Source: Lycorma delicatula (lineage: Eukaryota > Arthropoda > Insecta > Hemiptera > Fulgoridae). Taken from it: a stretch of 64,000 bases of DNA. The notes under the pieces were generated by a model that ran no database searches, was not told where the DNA came from, and saw nothing but the letters and a program-made list of their open reading frames with translations. Shown here one piece after another: positions 1-12,662 of the stretch; position 1 is the first letter of the stretch, and every line of letters begins with the position of its first letter. The position numbers were made by a program, and so were the translations under genes. The DNA is taken from the NCBI RefSeq assembly GCF_047948215.1, contig NC_134456.1:54825959-54889958 (forward strand), written 5' to 3'.

Positions 1-105
1 AGTCAAAATGATGGGATGGTCAAAATGGATAGTTCCATTGAAATCTGGAAACCGAAATTATTTGGGATCACAATACTTCCTTTACTTCGTACAAGGAAGT
101 AAAAA
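1..105 (+). repeat. 3' end of a ~0.6 kb dispersed repeat
   Basis: This is the terminal part of a repeat that occurs twice more in the window (21437-22007, reversed, and 50568-51200). It matches the end of the 50.6 kb copy almost base for base. The shared terminus is a hairpin, ACTTCCTT and AAGGAAGT separated by a 10-nt loop at 75-100, followed by a run of A. No protein is encoded. The class is unresolved; the hairpin next to the end suggests a non-autonomous DNA element. Confidence 0.75.
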
Positions 106-3100
106 AGGATTTGGGTGGATTTGTTTGTTAGACGTATGTGCTCAAATTTTTATTTTAGTTGCTACTGGCGTAGAGCGGATCACGTGGTGCGCCGGGTAGC
201 TGCGCGCAGCACACGAGCGATAATTCGTTTGAACTACTTATACGAACGATTTATCTAAAATTATATTCGTGTCTTGGGGATAAAAAAGGAAAACATTAGG
301 GTTAGAGCTACGTTAAAAAATCACAACTCAAGAAACAGCTAAAAATGATCAGGATTTTGAAGCTTTTCGTTGTAAAACGTTTTGTTGTTAGTACCCTAAA
401 TTCGTGAAGGTTATTTGGTTACAGTTGGCAAATCATTTAAAAAAATCGTGTGTAATGAAATGTAAATCATGTAACATTTTCGCGGCGGGCAATAGGGCCG
501 TTTTTTTTTCCTAGTATTTATTACTATTACACAACAGAAAAAAAAGTGTAGGAAGGAAGAACAAATAAAATGTAATCAGCTGGTGTCGGTTTCGATTTCC
601 GATAAAGGACTGGTACTTTCTTTACCTGTATAAAATTCCATCATCCTCCTTATTAAACTCATCAACCCGTTCTCGTTAAACTACGTAGCATGTCCGAGGT
701 TGTAGTAATACTAGAAATAAAGAAGAAAATATTTATTTGTTGCGCGATGCATATTAACAAATTTTTTTTCTACTTTCTTTTTCTCAAATAATATTTTACT
801 TTTTAAATTATTTATTAGTTCACAACTCTTACTGTAACTTGTGTTTTCTTATTTTGTTTTACTTGTACAGTATATTTGTAATGAGATGTAAGTTTAGAAT
901 TATTTTTAGACTCTACTTACAGAAATGTGCTGTTATTTGTTTTGTATTTTTATTAATTTCTTTTTGTATAATTATATAATTCTCTTTCTCTTTTCTCTCT
1001 ATTAATATTGTTATACTTTAAATACGATACAATTTATTATTGTAACCTTATTTTATTGTTTGTTTTAAAGATAACTTCTTTGTGTTTACAGTAGTAGATC
1101 ACTATCGTATTGTCTGCTTAAATTAGAAAGAGAACCGTTCAGATCTTAAATTTTTGCAAAAAAAAAATCCTATAATATATATCCTATAATGATATCCTGT
1201 TATCATAGTATAACAGGTGGAAAATTTCAAATTTCAAATATGAAAGTGAAAATAATTAAACATTTCACAAACTTGTAAAATTCTGTTTTTAGTATTTGTA
1301 GTACCTTTTCAAAAAAATTACTGGAATTTATAAAGGGATTATTTTTTGAAAAGCATAAACAAAAATAAAAAATGAAGAAATCCAATTCCTGAAGCTGTAA
1401 ATAATATAATTCCAACTCTCCAATTATAAAGAAAAATAATTAATTTCTAAATACCATACCATACCAATTTTCAGATAAACCGTACCTGATCTTAAAATAA
1501 ATATTGACGAGTAAGTCCAAGAATATTTTCGTAATTCCCTAACCCAAGTTTTAGTATTTTTAGACTTAGGGAGCCCTCAAAAGTCTTGAAATAGAAAAAT
1601 CTGGATGATGGGATGATTTTTTGACCAGAAGGAACAAAAGTTCCTGTGTTATATAAGCATAATCAGTAAAGTAGAAAAAAATAATGAAAAAGATGGTTTA
1701 GGTCAATTGAACAATTATAAAACAAGTTTCAAAATGATTAGAATACTGATTATCTCAATGTAAACTTTAACTTCCTTTCATCTATTTCATAATTTATATT
1801 AACTTCCACAAAAAATGCATTAACGTACTAATTAAATAATGATAATTATATAATCATTAATAACGTAATTATTTCCAATGAATGCTAAAATATCAATTTA
1901 ATTATCTTATCATTTTACGATTAAACAGTAAAAAAAAAGGATGAGCAAAACGTAATAAAGATGTTTATCATACGATTATCACGTGATATAAATAATAAAA
2001 TATTTACGCGTAATTTTAGTTCAAGTCTATTAGCTCACGTGGACGTTTTATTCTTAGGCATGTAAATGACATAGGAAAAATGCTTTAAAATCTTGGCATC
2101 ATTTAATAAAAAAAAAAAAAAAAACATTAAAAAATAATAAATTTTCATTAAAAAATTAGTTCATACAACTCATAGTAGATTTAATCTCTTTAGATGGAAA
2201 CTTCGTTGTGTTAACTACAGAGAATTTGTATGTATGAGTGCATGTAATAATTATTTTATGCCGAATTTGAAGCATTGTAAATAAATTACATCTAATCAAC
2301 CGTAAAAAATAAGATGACAATTTTTCATCAACTTCCTGTTAATGACAAAGAGGGCAAAGGAAATATTAAAAATTATGAGTTTTTTTGTTCTTTTTACAAC
2401 TTGCTAGAACATGCAATTGATATCATAAAAACGAAACCAAAACTTCAAATTTGGGGTTGACTTTAAATATTTTTTTTAACAAGTTTGAAAAATTCTTGTT
2501 TAATTTTTCAGGAGTAAATGTTTTATAAAACCATTCCTCGTAATCATGTAGTATTCATCACCCTCCCTTAAATCCCCATCCACTCGATGTCCAAAATTTA
2601 GGACTACAATTGTTCCATGTACAGACATAGTTTTTCAAATTTTCAGGCTTTTGTCTTAAATGGTATTGCAGTTATTTAGGTTCAAACCAGCTAATACGCA
2701 TATATACACATCATTACTAAGTTATTTTAACTTTTTTTTGCATTTTTAGAGTAACAGTACTTGAAAAAGTTGATTTGAAAAAATCCGGTAAGAACTTTGT
2801 TCCTAAGTCATACTTCTCCATCGTCATAAAATTCGAAAAGTAAAACTTTCAATTATTTACTGTAGTTACCGTAAGAATATTTGTTTCTAGCGCGTACATA
2901 GGATAATACTGCACGAGATACGAATCAAAAGGGATTGTGTATGGCGAACGATTTATAGTCAGATGGAAAATATGACACAATTTGATGAGGCTAAGTTTTT
3001 AGAAAAAGAACCCTGAACCAATTTTCTGATGGCTAATTAATTTCTGAAGAAAAACGATTTTTAATTGCAGAATACAATTTAGCCGATTAGTGCAAAATTG

Positions 3101-3540
3101 TTTATGCTAATCTTTAATAGATAATCTTTAAAAAGGCACTTTTCTTTAAGTGTTGTGGGCTCAGGAAGGGTATGTCTGTTTATCTCGCACTGTATCACAC
3201 TCACTCTTCTTCATAATCTTTGATTCTTCTTCCCCAGTTTGGATACTGTGGGTAAAGATTGAAGCCTTCTCCTAACATATCCGAGGAATTTCAGTGGTCG
3301 GACAATAAGCCAGATATCTGCACGTCGTAAAGCCATGATTATCATAATCCACTTAAAATGTATTTACAAATATAAGAAAAAGTTTAGTAATCTTCAATAT
3401 GACGTCAGAGAAGTAGTAATTTCAAGACTTTAAACATGAAAAAGTAATTTATTTTCTATAATTTATATGTAATGTGGATAAATATGTAAATAACTTTAAT
3501 AAATATCTGCAAGTGGTAAAAAATAGGTAAAGGTTATTTA
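106..3540. other. AT-rich non-coding stretch
   Basis: No supported gene. All open frames are short and AT-driven. A single CRE-like TGACGTCA lies at 3400-3407, with no other promoter signal around it. Poly(A) runs occur at 1160 and 2108. Confidence 0.6.
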
Positions 3541-3949
3541 CTACAACACTCATAGATGCACATGTTAAAGTTCTGTTTCAACGATGACCGGCGAGTGACA
3601 CATCTATGAATCAGCCGCCCCTTAATCTAAGAATGGATTGCGTGAACCACCAGTGAGTCGCAGGCAAAAATTTATTTCCAGATCGTTTACTGTGATATAA
3701 GATTATATTTCACGAATTGTAATATTGCTGGGTGGCCCAAGATAAATCGAATCGGACATGTAAGAGGAGAAACCGAAAAGCTTAGCGTATTCGACGTAGC
3801 AACAAGCAATAATAACATTTCGAATGCCACGCAGCGAGCTGTGATGCACATTGACTTTAAAAGGCAAGAGGAGAAAAGCCCGGAACGGGGGAACACTACC
3901 TGTAGTTGTGAAGAAACGCAGTTAAGATAAAGCCAGTTACTAGTGTACA

Positions 3950-4908
3950 CACAAGATTATGCCGTTGACGAAGGATGTCAGAATATTATTCATCGTCAAG
4001 GAATATTAGCCCAGGGCAGATCGATCAAGGGTGTGAAAAAAATTTCAGTATAATTCAAAAGTGATCCACCCGCCAAGTCATCCATACCCAAGCTCAAAAA
4101 GAAATTTGAGCGAACTGGATCTGTGCTTGATAATACGCGTCAATACCTACGTGTAAAATGGACAGAAGCGCAGAAGGAAGATATTCGCCAGCGAACAACA
4201 AGCTAGGGCATCCTAAAGGGCCTGAACCTGAAGCCATTCAAGATCATGAATTTACCAGATTTAAAGCCTACAGACCATTATAAATCTGTACTATATTGCA
4301 CATGGCTGCTACAGGAAATCGAAAGTGGTTTACTCGATTCAAACCTCTACTTCAATTCGGACAAGGCGTGGTTTCACTTCAGTGGCTATGTTAATTCGGA
4401 AAATTAGTCGAAAAATATTCGAGCTACCGCTACATGATGCAATGATTGGGGTGTAGTGAGATTTGTCGGAGATGAGAATCATTGGATCCATTTTCTTCAG
4501 AGACACAGGGAACTCAGCACGTTAAATTGCCGATAGCTTCTAGCCCCTCGTAGAGCAACTGACGCCAGACAAACGACGTTTCGCGTATTACCAGCAGGAC
4601 GGAGCGGCAGTATACACTTCCTTGGAAGCAGTGTATTCAGTTTTTACGCCTGATAGGACTGTCTCGAAGAATCTTTGGCTTCCACCGTCGCCTGACCTAT
4701 CCCGTTATGATCTTTATTTGTGAAGCAACCTGAAGACAACGTTTACCAGCAAAATCTACGCATCCTTGACGCACTGCAACAGAATATAAGCAAGCAACGC
4801 ATCACAACACCCAATAGGACCAGTTATGGGCAAGTTGCACTGAATGTGATTCATCGGCCCAAACTGTGCCTGGACCGTGACGGTCAATATTTCCAGCAGT
4901 ATCTGTAG
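3950..4908 (+). pseudogene. mariner-like DDE transposase relic 1
   Basis: A decayed cut-and-paste transposase of the mariner/Tc superfamily. The helix-turn-helix part reads SSIPKLKKKFERTGSVLD around 4080-4131. The first catalytic block reads SDKAWFHFSGYVNS with its Asp codon at 4360-4362. The second reads YQQDGAA with Asp at 4598-4600. The third is PPSPDLSRYDLYL near 4682-4720, ending in a stop where this family usually has W-G. The C-terminal part stays open to the stop at 4906-4908. The catalytic blocks lie in order on one strand but in different frames, with several stops between them, so the gene is inactive. Terminal inverted repeats were not identified, and the N-terminal boundary is approximate. 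Confidence 0.8.
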
Positions 4909-6240
4909 AGACGGGGAAACCTGCGTAAGTAGGTTTTGTCTTTCATTTACTTGCACAATATCGCCTTACAGTTCATGTGTTCTTCGCTTGCTTCGGGTTC
5001 GGTTTATCTTGAGCCACTCCGTATCATTTGGAAGCCACGCCCTAAGAGTTATTTTTAGCTATATTAATTCCAACTCGATGTTTTTCATGCAGTTAAAAAA
5101 AAAAAAAAATATCATTGTTAATTCTGATACATGATTATTTTAATCTTTATCAATTATATTTTAATATAGTTGTTCTGTTTAAATTTTGGGGGTATTAATA
5201 AACAAATTACAGGTTTTTTCATAAAATTTTAAGATGAACAGAACGTTTTTTTATACGGACGTAATAAGTGACGAGATTTCGAACATTATGTTATTTTAAA
5301 GTATTTACATCGATTAAATAATCATTTTTCATCAGGAAAGCTGGTCTCATTTGCATATCATTTAATTCGTTGTATGATTTACGATTCATACGGCCTGTTG
5401 CGTCGCTTGCATAAGATCGAACTATTCAAGTAGCGCCACTCAGTAGCGCTACTGTCTTGTACCATGTGATACAAAATATTAGTTTTACTTCTTTTTTATA
5501 TGTTATAATATTAGTTTTACTACTTTTTTTTACATAATGTTTTTCTTCCTAATTTTATTCATTAATTGTTAGTGCACGAAGAGAGCAATTACACAACATG
5601 GCCAAGTCGCCAACTATTATGTATCAATATTCTTTTAAAAGTGTTAGTATCATTTCTTGTTAATAAAGTTATGTTCAATTCAGTGTTTATTCTACAGTCC
5701 ATTAATCAAATTAAATTTCAATTATCAATACAATACACGGCCTAAGAGGATAAAATGATAATTGTAGGCCACGTGATATCCAGGTGCTACTAGTTTGTAG
5801 TAAAAAAAATTCCTCAAATAAGGCCCGGAAGAAATCAACTTTTGATTTTCACACACTTTTAAGACAGAAACTTGTGAAATGAATTATTCTTTAGGGAAAT
5901 AAGAAATATTGTAATTCATTTTTTTCAAGAATTTTATGAAAATTACTTGCGGGTGGCAATAAGTGGTAGAAAAATATTGAAGGCTAAATTACATTTTAAT
6001 AAAAAAGTATTTATTTTATTAATATCATTCGTAGGATTTCAAGAAATTACATTTTGAAATTTTACAAATTAATGCTATGTCGAGGATGCAAAACTATTTT
6101 GCAACTTCGGCTTAGACCGTTCATTATTTATTTTGTATTCAATTTTACTATATAGGGCAGGTGGTATTTCATCACACGAATTAAGTAACATACAGGGATA
6201 TTTTTATTAATGCAGGGATATTTTGTATCGCGTATGGAAT
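4909..6240. other. AT-rich non-coding stretch after mariner relic
   Basis: No supported gene. It probably includes the 3' flank of the mariner element. A short 12-bp palindrome AGTAGCGCTACT occurs at 5442-5453. Confidence 0.5.
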
Positions 6241-6284
6241 TTCATTAAGTTTAATGGTGGGGGGAACGGTATGAATCGATTTTG

Positions 6285-6560
6285 TTGTTGTGACGTGCGT
6301 CGAGTGAGGGTGTGACGTCACATGTTTTGAAAACACGCCCCTTTATTCGCCCGGCATATTACTTCACCATCACCTCATCACCCTCCACTACAGCGCGCGC
6401 GCACATGTACCCCCGACTGCTCCGCAGGAAATGCATCCGTACGCAGCCGGTGCTGTCTGGAAATTTACGAGCAACGCATTTGGGAGTCCGCCAAGCGAGT
6501 CAAATATCGACCAGCCGTGCTTGTTTGGGTCGACTGAATCTCTCCCCCCTTACAATATAA
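6285..6560. promoter_or_regulatory. CpG-rich patch with CRE palindrome
   Basis: A locally GC- and CpG-rich island in AT-rich DNA. It holds a perfect CRE octamer TGACGTCA at 6313-6320, within GTGACGTCAC, and several CG-rich words downstream (GCGCGCGCG near 6393). An 82-codon open frame (6312-6560) covers it but resembles no family I know. It could be a promoter with a non-coding first exon, or GC-rich transposon debris. Confidence 0.25.
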
Positions 6561-7635
6561 TATATCCTCACGTGGTCTACTAGGTTACAGATCAATAAAG
6601 ACACGTGGTACAAATTAAAAGTTCAAGAAATAATAATAAATTACACATTTTTAATCATGATATCGTATGAAACATTTCTTCTAATTAAAAAAATCTTTCT
6701 AATTAGAACACATTTCCTACCTCTCATTCAGAAAAAAAAAACAATGACAATACTGATGATAATTAAATACGGAATACATGAAATTAGTGCATGCTTCAAT
6801 TCTTCTAGATAGATGGAATAGCTAAGATAAATTCATAAGCCATGCGCCGTCAAGCAAACATGCTCATGTTCACCGACGTGACTATAAATATATGAGTGTT
6901 TTAATAAGAGTATAAATATGGCATTTTGAATTATTCTTTTAAAGCTATCAAATTAAACAAACAATATATTGGGTGATTGACACACTCCAATCTATATGAG
7001 TTGATATGTGTAAGTGTGAATACTCATTAAGAATTTTTTTATATTGATTAGGATAATTTTTTTTGAATAGATTTTTGTTGTTCAATTTTGATATTGAATT
7101 ATTCTGAAACCCTCATGCAACACCTTTAAAATGGTAGTCAGTTATGCGAATCACTTTAAAAGTTTTTTTTTATTAATAAATTCGAAAAAAATGCTAATAT
7201 ATGCTAAAAATAGGTAAAAATAAAATAATTTATATAAAAATTCTTATATTAAAATTTTATCAAATACTTCTGAAATACGGTATTGAAATTTAACGTTTTT
7301 ATGACAGAACAAAACAATTATTCTTCAGCCATTTCATAATATATACTAGCAAAAATTTTAATTCATGCCAAAAGAAATATTACACTTAATTCAAAAATAT
7401 AAAAATAGTGGAAAGAAATTTGGAGAAATTGATTAGATAAGTATGATAATTTTAACTCAGAAAGTAGCAGCATTCCATTTCTAGTATCGCAGTCTCTTAA
7501 TTATAGGCATATCAAGGCTTAATATTCCTCTGACCAGCAAAATAAAAATTTCTTGAAAAGATAAATTATTTAGATGATTTGGAAACTCTTTGATAGTCTA
7601 CGGTAATCTACAACTTGTGTAAGTATGCACTCCTA
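6561..7635. other. AT-rich non-coding stretch
   Basis: I see no gene, RNA or recognisable element here. Confidence 0.6.
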
Positions 7636-7639
7636 AGGC

Positions 7640-8460
7640 AGTCCTTTTACAGTGATTTTATATATATTGTAAAAAGACCGTATAACAGACCTGAGAAACG
7701 GATTTCTGCCAATTAAGAAGAAAGTAGTAGAAAATATAATAATGGGAGAGATCCAGAAAGAGGCTAAAAAGAATCTCTTCTAGTAAAGCTAACAGGTCCG
7801 TTTAACAATCGTCCTTTGTAATACTGCCCGCTGACACACCTAAACAGATGTTTTTCTGTGAGAAGTTACCGGACTCAGTATAGGAATGCATGGGAAAAGG
7901 AAAGGGCTTGGTTGATCTTTCTCACGCTCAACTAGGGTCTGGTCCTGCAGGTCAAGATGATAGAAGTATAAATACTCCAGGAAAGACGAATTGAAATCAG
8001 TTCTGTGAGATGAGTTCTGCAACCGAGTAAAAAACGAGGGGTTATGTGAGTTCTGCGAGAGAGTTCTAAGGAGGAGTTATTACGCGAGTTTGAAGCAAGA
8101 GTATGCTGCGAGCAGGCCAGTGAAGGAGTGAATTTCTAGTGCGTACAAGTTCGATGCGATTAAGGTATGTCACAAGTAATTCCAGTACATGAAAACAAGA
8201 AGTGGTTCGGTGGGTTATTGTTAAACTGTAAGTGAAAGAGATAATGTACTGAATTTCACTTTCAAAATTGTTAGGGTAGTTTCCTTTGTGAACAGCAAAG
8301 GTGTTTGCAGTGAAAGAACTTTATACTTGTCTTATGTATTTTACTATTGTTAATACAAGGCTATTTGTTAATGCATGTCTTTTGTCAATGGGACTGAATT
8401 CAGGTTTTCAATATTTAAATGCCTGTAAATAAAATCTGACTGTTACTTTAAATTCTGTTT
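7640..8460 (+). mobile_element. possible solo LTR-like unit
   Basis: The block is less AT-rich than its surroundings. It has a TATA-type box TATAAATA at 7967-7974, then about 450 bp later a poly(A) signal AATAAA at 8428-8433 followed by a T/GT-rich stretch. That spacing of promoter and polyadenylation signal is what an LTR shows. I could not define TG...CA ends, a target-site duplication or a second copy, so this is tentative. A short promoter-driven non-coding transcript would look the same. Confidence 0.25.
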
Positions 8461-8682
8461 TGTGTGTAATGTTTATTATTATTATTGACTTTATTATTAT
8501 TGTGGTTGTGATTACTATGATTATTTATTACATTTATTAATGTTATTGTTTGCTGTTATCATTATTGTTATTATTGGGATTATTGTTTATTTGTTATTAT
8601 TATCTTGTTTATTATTATCTATGTTTATTATATCTGGTTTTACTTATGTTCTTAAACTAATATATATATATATATATATATA
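8461..8682. repeat. imperfect ATT-rich repeat and (TA)n tract
   Basis: Degenerate TTATTA-type trinucleotide sequence to about 8640, then an uninterrupted TA dinucleotide tract at about 8661-8682. Confidence 0.8.
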
Positions 8683-9321
8683 AAGCCGAAAATTTGTCTG
8701 TCCTCGTACCACACGAGAACCAACCGACTGATTGTTTTCAAATCTTCAGGATAGATTCGTGTTATTTCAGGAAAGATTTAAAGCCATAGACTGAGACCCT
8801 AGCCTTCTTGGGGGTGAAGTTGTTAATTAAAGATATTCATTAAAAAAAAAAAAAAAAAGATTAAATCTTTTACTTTATTTTATACTTCTATAAGTTATAC
8901 AGTCATAATAAGTTATGAATTTTTCACCGTCTTTAATGACAACAGGTTCAGGTTCTGTATTGGATTTGCCACTTTCTGGTCGACCATCAACTTCACAAGC
9001 TGATGAAAATGTTATTTAATTACGGGCTATGTTTGATAGAAGCTCTACAAAGTTCATCCATTAGTCCACTTGTATGTACTTTAGTTACCATAATTACTAT
9101 TCTGTCTTCTGTAATTTAGTTTCTTTTTAGATTTCTATAAAGCCTGAATACTTTAATTGTTATTTATAAGTATTATCAAAATCATGAGGGTAACGACCCT
9201 TGGGGGTCCAGGGGGCGGACCCCTCCTTCTAGACGGGAACGGCGAGCGAAAAGCAGCCCCCGTGTCGGCACTGCGGTTTGCCTGGGCCGACCTGGCCCCA
9301 GGCAGTATATTTATTTACTAA
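8650..9321 (+). mobile_element. Helitron-like non-autonomous element
   Basis: The candidate 3' end has the Helitron arrangement: a GC-rich hairpin (TGCCTGGG 9279-9286, CCCAGGCA 9297-9304), 13 nt, then CTAA at 9318-9321 followed by T. A second GC hairpin (GGGGTCC 9203-9209, GGACCCC 9217-9223) lies upstream in the same GC-rich block. The proposed 5' side is the TA-tract followed by AAAGCCGAAAATTTGTCTGTC-type sequence at about 8683. No Rep/helicase coding is present, so it would be non-autonomous. The 5' boundary is a guess. Confidence 0.35.
8912..9063 (+). pseudogene. mariner-like transposase N-terminal fragment
   Basis: A single fragment of the DNA-binding end of a mariner-like transposase. 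From 8942 the frame reads TGSGSVLDLPLSGRPSTS and then QADENV, the linker after the helix-turn-helix in this family (usual form TGSV-D-PRSGRPSTS). After a frame change, MFDRSS-KFI matches the following FDRSP-KS block. GS is doubled through a 6-bp tandem duplication (GGTTCA/GGTTCT). No catalytic region follows. The fragment lies inside the Helitron-like block, which may have captured it or been inserted around it. Confidence 0.6.
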
Positions 9322-11560
9322 TAAAAATTTGTTGTTAATCTTTTAATGTTATAATACTGAAGCCTTTTTTCTCAGTTTATTATGCTTATTTTTTCAGCCT
9401 GGACGTTCTTCATGGCAGTAGCCTAATAGAGGATACCAAGAGAATACGTGAGTGTTACTTATGCTAACACTTTACCAGGAAACAGTTTTACCAGGAAACC
9501 AATTTATTAGGCACTTAAATTCGCTGAACGTCTGAAAATATTATAAATATTATAATACTTGGATTTTTACGGGAGACTAGCTGTTTGTTAATTGAATTTA
9601 CCTGTTATTACAACGATATATAAAAAAAATAAAGATCCATGATTACACATAACAAAAAAAAATAAAAATAGATTAATAAAAAGAGCAATAATAATTTAGG
9701 AAATATTATACGGTTGATTCAAGCAGTATTTTTACCATTGTTTCGCGATGTTTAATTATCTTTTACAACTATAATACACCTATGAAAAGTCAAGTTTGCA
9801 ATAAATGGTGTTAAAATTGTTCTCATCGACCGATTTATTTTAACACATTAAATAAGTTTTAATTGAAGAGTTTAATTTGTTAAAATCTTCACGGTATACA
9901 TCTGATATTTTCAAATCTACAGGAAATAAGCTTTGACCTATAACTTCAGGACGTAGCATTATATCCCATCCTTCAAAAGAGATCGATGATTATTAACTCT
10001 TTAATAGAGCAAGTTAAATAATGACATGTACGAAAGTAAAGAATTATATTTAAAATCAGCTTATTGTTTGTTTCTCTTTAGTTTCTTTTATTTGTTATAA
10101 TTATTTTTTTTTATTCAGTAACATGTTCTGTGAATCATATCATTACAATGCTGTTTTTCAAACCAATAATTAAGAAAATAATCTTACGGGGAGACTTCCT
10201 GAATAAGTTTTCTCCCTTACCAGTCCTTATGTTTGCCCAAAAAAGAATGTGATAAAAATCGAAAAGAATATTTCCTAAAAAGGTTGTTTAAAATATTATT
10301 TATTTTAATTTTTAACCGCTAAAATCTTTTTTCTGAAATATATCCCTAAAAATCCTAGTCGATTGTTTGAATTAGAAGATGGAGCCTTCCGTTGTAATTT
10401 TAAAAAATGTTCCTGTATTATTGTTTTTGTAATACCTTTTGCAAAAATCTCTCAACTAGCTTCAGCTTTGATTATAAAAAAGCAAATTTGCCAAGGTGGA
10501 GGATAGAAATAAAAATTCGAAATTAAAATATAATTTTCCGAATAATTACTTGTTTTAAATTATATCTTAATTTTTTTACAGTTTTAATAGCTTACAAAGT
10601 ACATACATTCTGACCACATTAAAATTCCAAACATATTCTCTAAAAAATTAATACTATTTATTTGTAACGCTTGTTTCCTGAAATTTTTTACTGTAATGTG
10701 TTTAAATTAAGTAAATCATGAAACTGTCCATTTGATGAGTTTAAAATTATTAAATATCTACAAAATTCGGACATTTTAAAGGCTTTAAAATCTTTATCTT
10801 TATTATTTGGATAGTGAAAAAAGAAAACTATTTTCCATTTAGAAGGGAAAAAAATCGGTTAAAAAATTAGGTAAACCTTAACTCTTATAAATAGGTTTGA
10901 CCGTTCTTGTAGCAATTTAAAGAGTTAACATAAATCAGTATTCCTGGTTGGTGTTTTTATAAAATAAAAAATATCATATAAAAAATACATATCTAGAGAA
11001 TAATTTTTGTTTTATAAAGTTAGCTTCAATTATCCAATGGTAAGTTCACCTGTTTCTTCTTTTCGCTTGCCATTTAACTTTCGAGTATACCAAATATATT
11101 ACTTATAATGTGGTCTAAACATTAACATATAATATGTATTGATAATGGAAGAGTATGGAAGAAATTCGCTATTTATTGCATTTCTCGCATAGTGATTTTA
11201 AACAAATATCTTTCAAATATTTTTGTACAGGATCTTTCTCCTCTGTTTCTGACTTACGTGTGTTATAATGTTCTAACTATAGAAAAAACTGAGACATTTA
11301 ATGTAAAACAACAAATTAATTAGAGAATTAGAGCTTTTTACTCTTTTCTTCTTTTAATAAGAAAAATTATTTATTAGCTCTGTAGATGTATTGAAACAAT
11401 TTGTCAACTGTTAAATGTAGGATGTATAACAATTACTTGTAGATTCTACCTACTTTTTTATTAAACATTTTTAACATTCTACTAGCTTGTTTGTTATATT
11501 GACTGGTATACAGTATGTAGATCATATATGTAAACACATTTTCACAACGGTTACCTCTGT
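9322..11560. other. AT-rich non-coding stretch
   Basis: No supported gene. A short direct repeat, TTACCAGGAAAC twice within 9470-9500, is the only local structure noted. Confidence 0.6.
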
Positions 11561-11574
11561 GTTTTGATATTGGA

Positions 11575-11760
11575 CAATCAAAACGATTTCAAAGATAGTT
11601 TCAAAGATAGATTTCATTTCACTTTTTTAAAAGATAGTTTTGAAAAACGCCTTTTTAATTCTTTATTATAATATTCCATAATTTTTTTTTTTAATTTACA
11701 CTTTTTTAATTACTGATCTAATTTTCCGGATTTAATCGTTTATAACGATCCAATAAAGTT
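11575..11760 (+). repeat. dispersed repeat copy 1 of 2
   Basis: Shares ordered blocks with 13400-13600: AATCAAAACGATTT, TTATAATATTCC, ACTTTTTTAAT, TGATCT and CGGATTTAAT. The copies are in the same orientation and clearly diverged. They bracket the hAT remnant at 12.0-12.7 kb. The class is unknown. Confidence 0.5.
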
Positions 11761-11879
11761 CAAAGATAAAAGAATCGTTAAGTATAAATAAATAAGTTGA
11801 AAAACATTTTTCTTTTTAAATATTTTTTTAAATCGTGCGCCTTATCGCATTCAGTTGGCGTAAAGTTCTAAAGCATTCT

Positions 11880-12005
11880 TTCCCCTCGAAGTGGGCTATA
11901 ACGCCCCCTTATGGCCTCTGGAGGCCTTCAGGTGGGGACGGTAGAAGGCCCACAGAAAATTGGAGGCGTTCAGGCGGTCTAGGAAGGTGATGGCCGATTA
12001 AAAAA
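11880..12005. other. GC-rich block before hAT remnant
   Basis: A short GC-rich stretch in AT-rich surroundings, containing the tight palindrome GGCCTCTGGAGGCC. I see no coding similarity. It directly precedes the hAT transposase fragment and may be part of another element. Confidence 0.35.
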
Positions 12006-12020
12006 AAGGCAAAAAATATG

Positions 12021-12279
12021 TATGACTACCAAGAATTTTGGCTGCAAAAGCCAATCCCGCAACTGTACCCTGGATTACTGCCGATTGTTCAACGATTTCT
12101 GATAGAATTTCCATTGTCCTTTTGTCTGAACGTGAATTTAGTGCAGTAGCAACGTTGCTAAGCAAACCGAGAAATCGGTTGCATTTACCGTACTCGGCAA
12201 TTTACGGCTGTTTTTAAGTAAATTCGAGCCTGATATTAATAAACTCGTTAAAGTACATCAGACTCATCCTTCACATTAA
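12021..12279 (+). pseudogene. hAT transposase C-terminal fragment (dimerisation domain)
   Basis: The C-terminal hAT dimerisation region of the ZBED5/SCAND3-like group. It opens with YQEFWLQKPIPQLYPGLLPI near 12024-12083. After frame changes it gives a degraded SAV-TLL-K-RNRL block, then a clean end, LFLSKFEPDINKLVK and VHQTHPSH, with the stop at 12277-12279. That ending is the usual terminus of this group. Everything upstream (BED finger, catalytic core) is missing, so it is a 5'-deleted dead copy. Host genes domesticated from this group exist, but the frameshifts argue against function here. Confidence 0.8.
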
Positions 12280-12662
12280 TGTAAGTGTAACTTTTCAACT
12301 GAAAGCTTTGTTTAAATTATTGCATTGTTTGATAAATTGAATATGCTGTCACTGTTGTTGTTACCTCGTGTATAACTATATAGATACAATTGTAATTTTT
12401 TTGAAAGCAATTTAATAAAAGTACTTCCAAATATGATTGAATATGCGCTTTAATTGCTCTCATTTAAAATGTAAGTTTCAATTCAGGAACTGGATATGCC
12501 ACATTTTTAAAAACAATAATTGCAATTGCTGTTTTGCGCATCTTCAAAACAGCAATTACAGTCATTGTTTTTAACAGATGGTAAGTTTACAAATTTTGGG
12601 GGATGCTAGAAAATTTTTGATTCTCAATGTGGGTGGTGGGCGAGAAAGTTTCAGAATCAATA
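12280..12662 (+). mobile_element. 3' non-coding end and terminal repeat of the hAT copy
   Basis: The stretch after the transposase stop ends in the style of these hAT elements: a GGGGG-GC-AGAAAATTTTTGATTCTCA stretch, a GGGTGGTGGGCGAGAAAGTTTC-like run, and a terminal GAAAGTTTCAGAATCA at about 12644-12659. Its reverse complement resembles the CAGTG-TTCTCAAACTTT terminus typical of the group. An imperfect inverted repeat (12507-12536 with 12545-12574, 8-nt loop, three mismatches) sits inside. Confidence 0.55.

Noticed and set aside
9190..9305. GC-rich block suggesting bacterial contamination
   Set aside because: It is only about 110 bp, embedded in AT-rich insect-like sequence, with hairpins better explained by a Helitron-type end.
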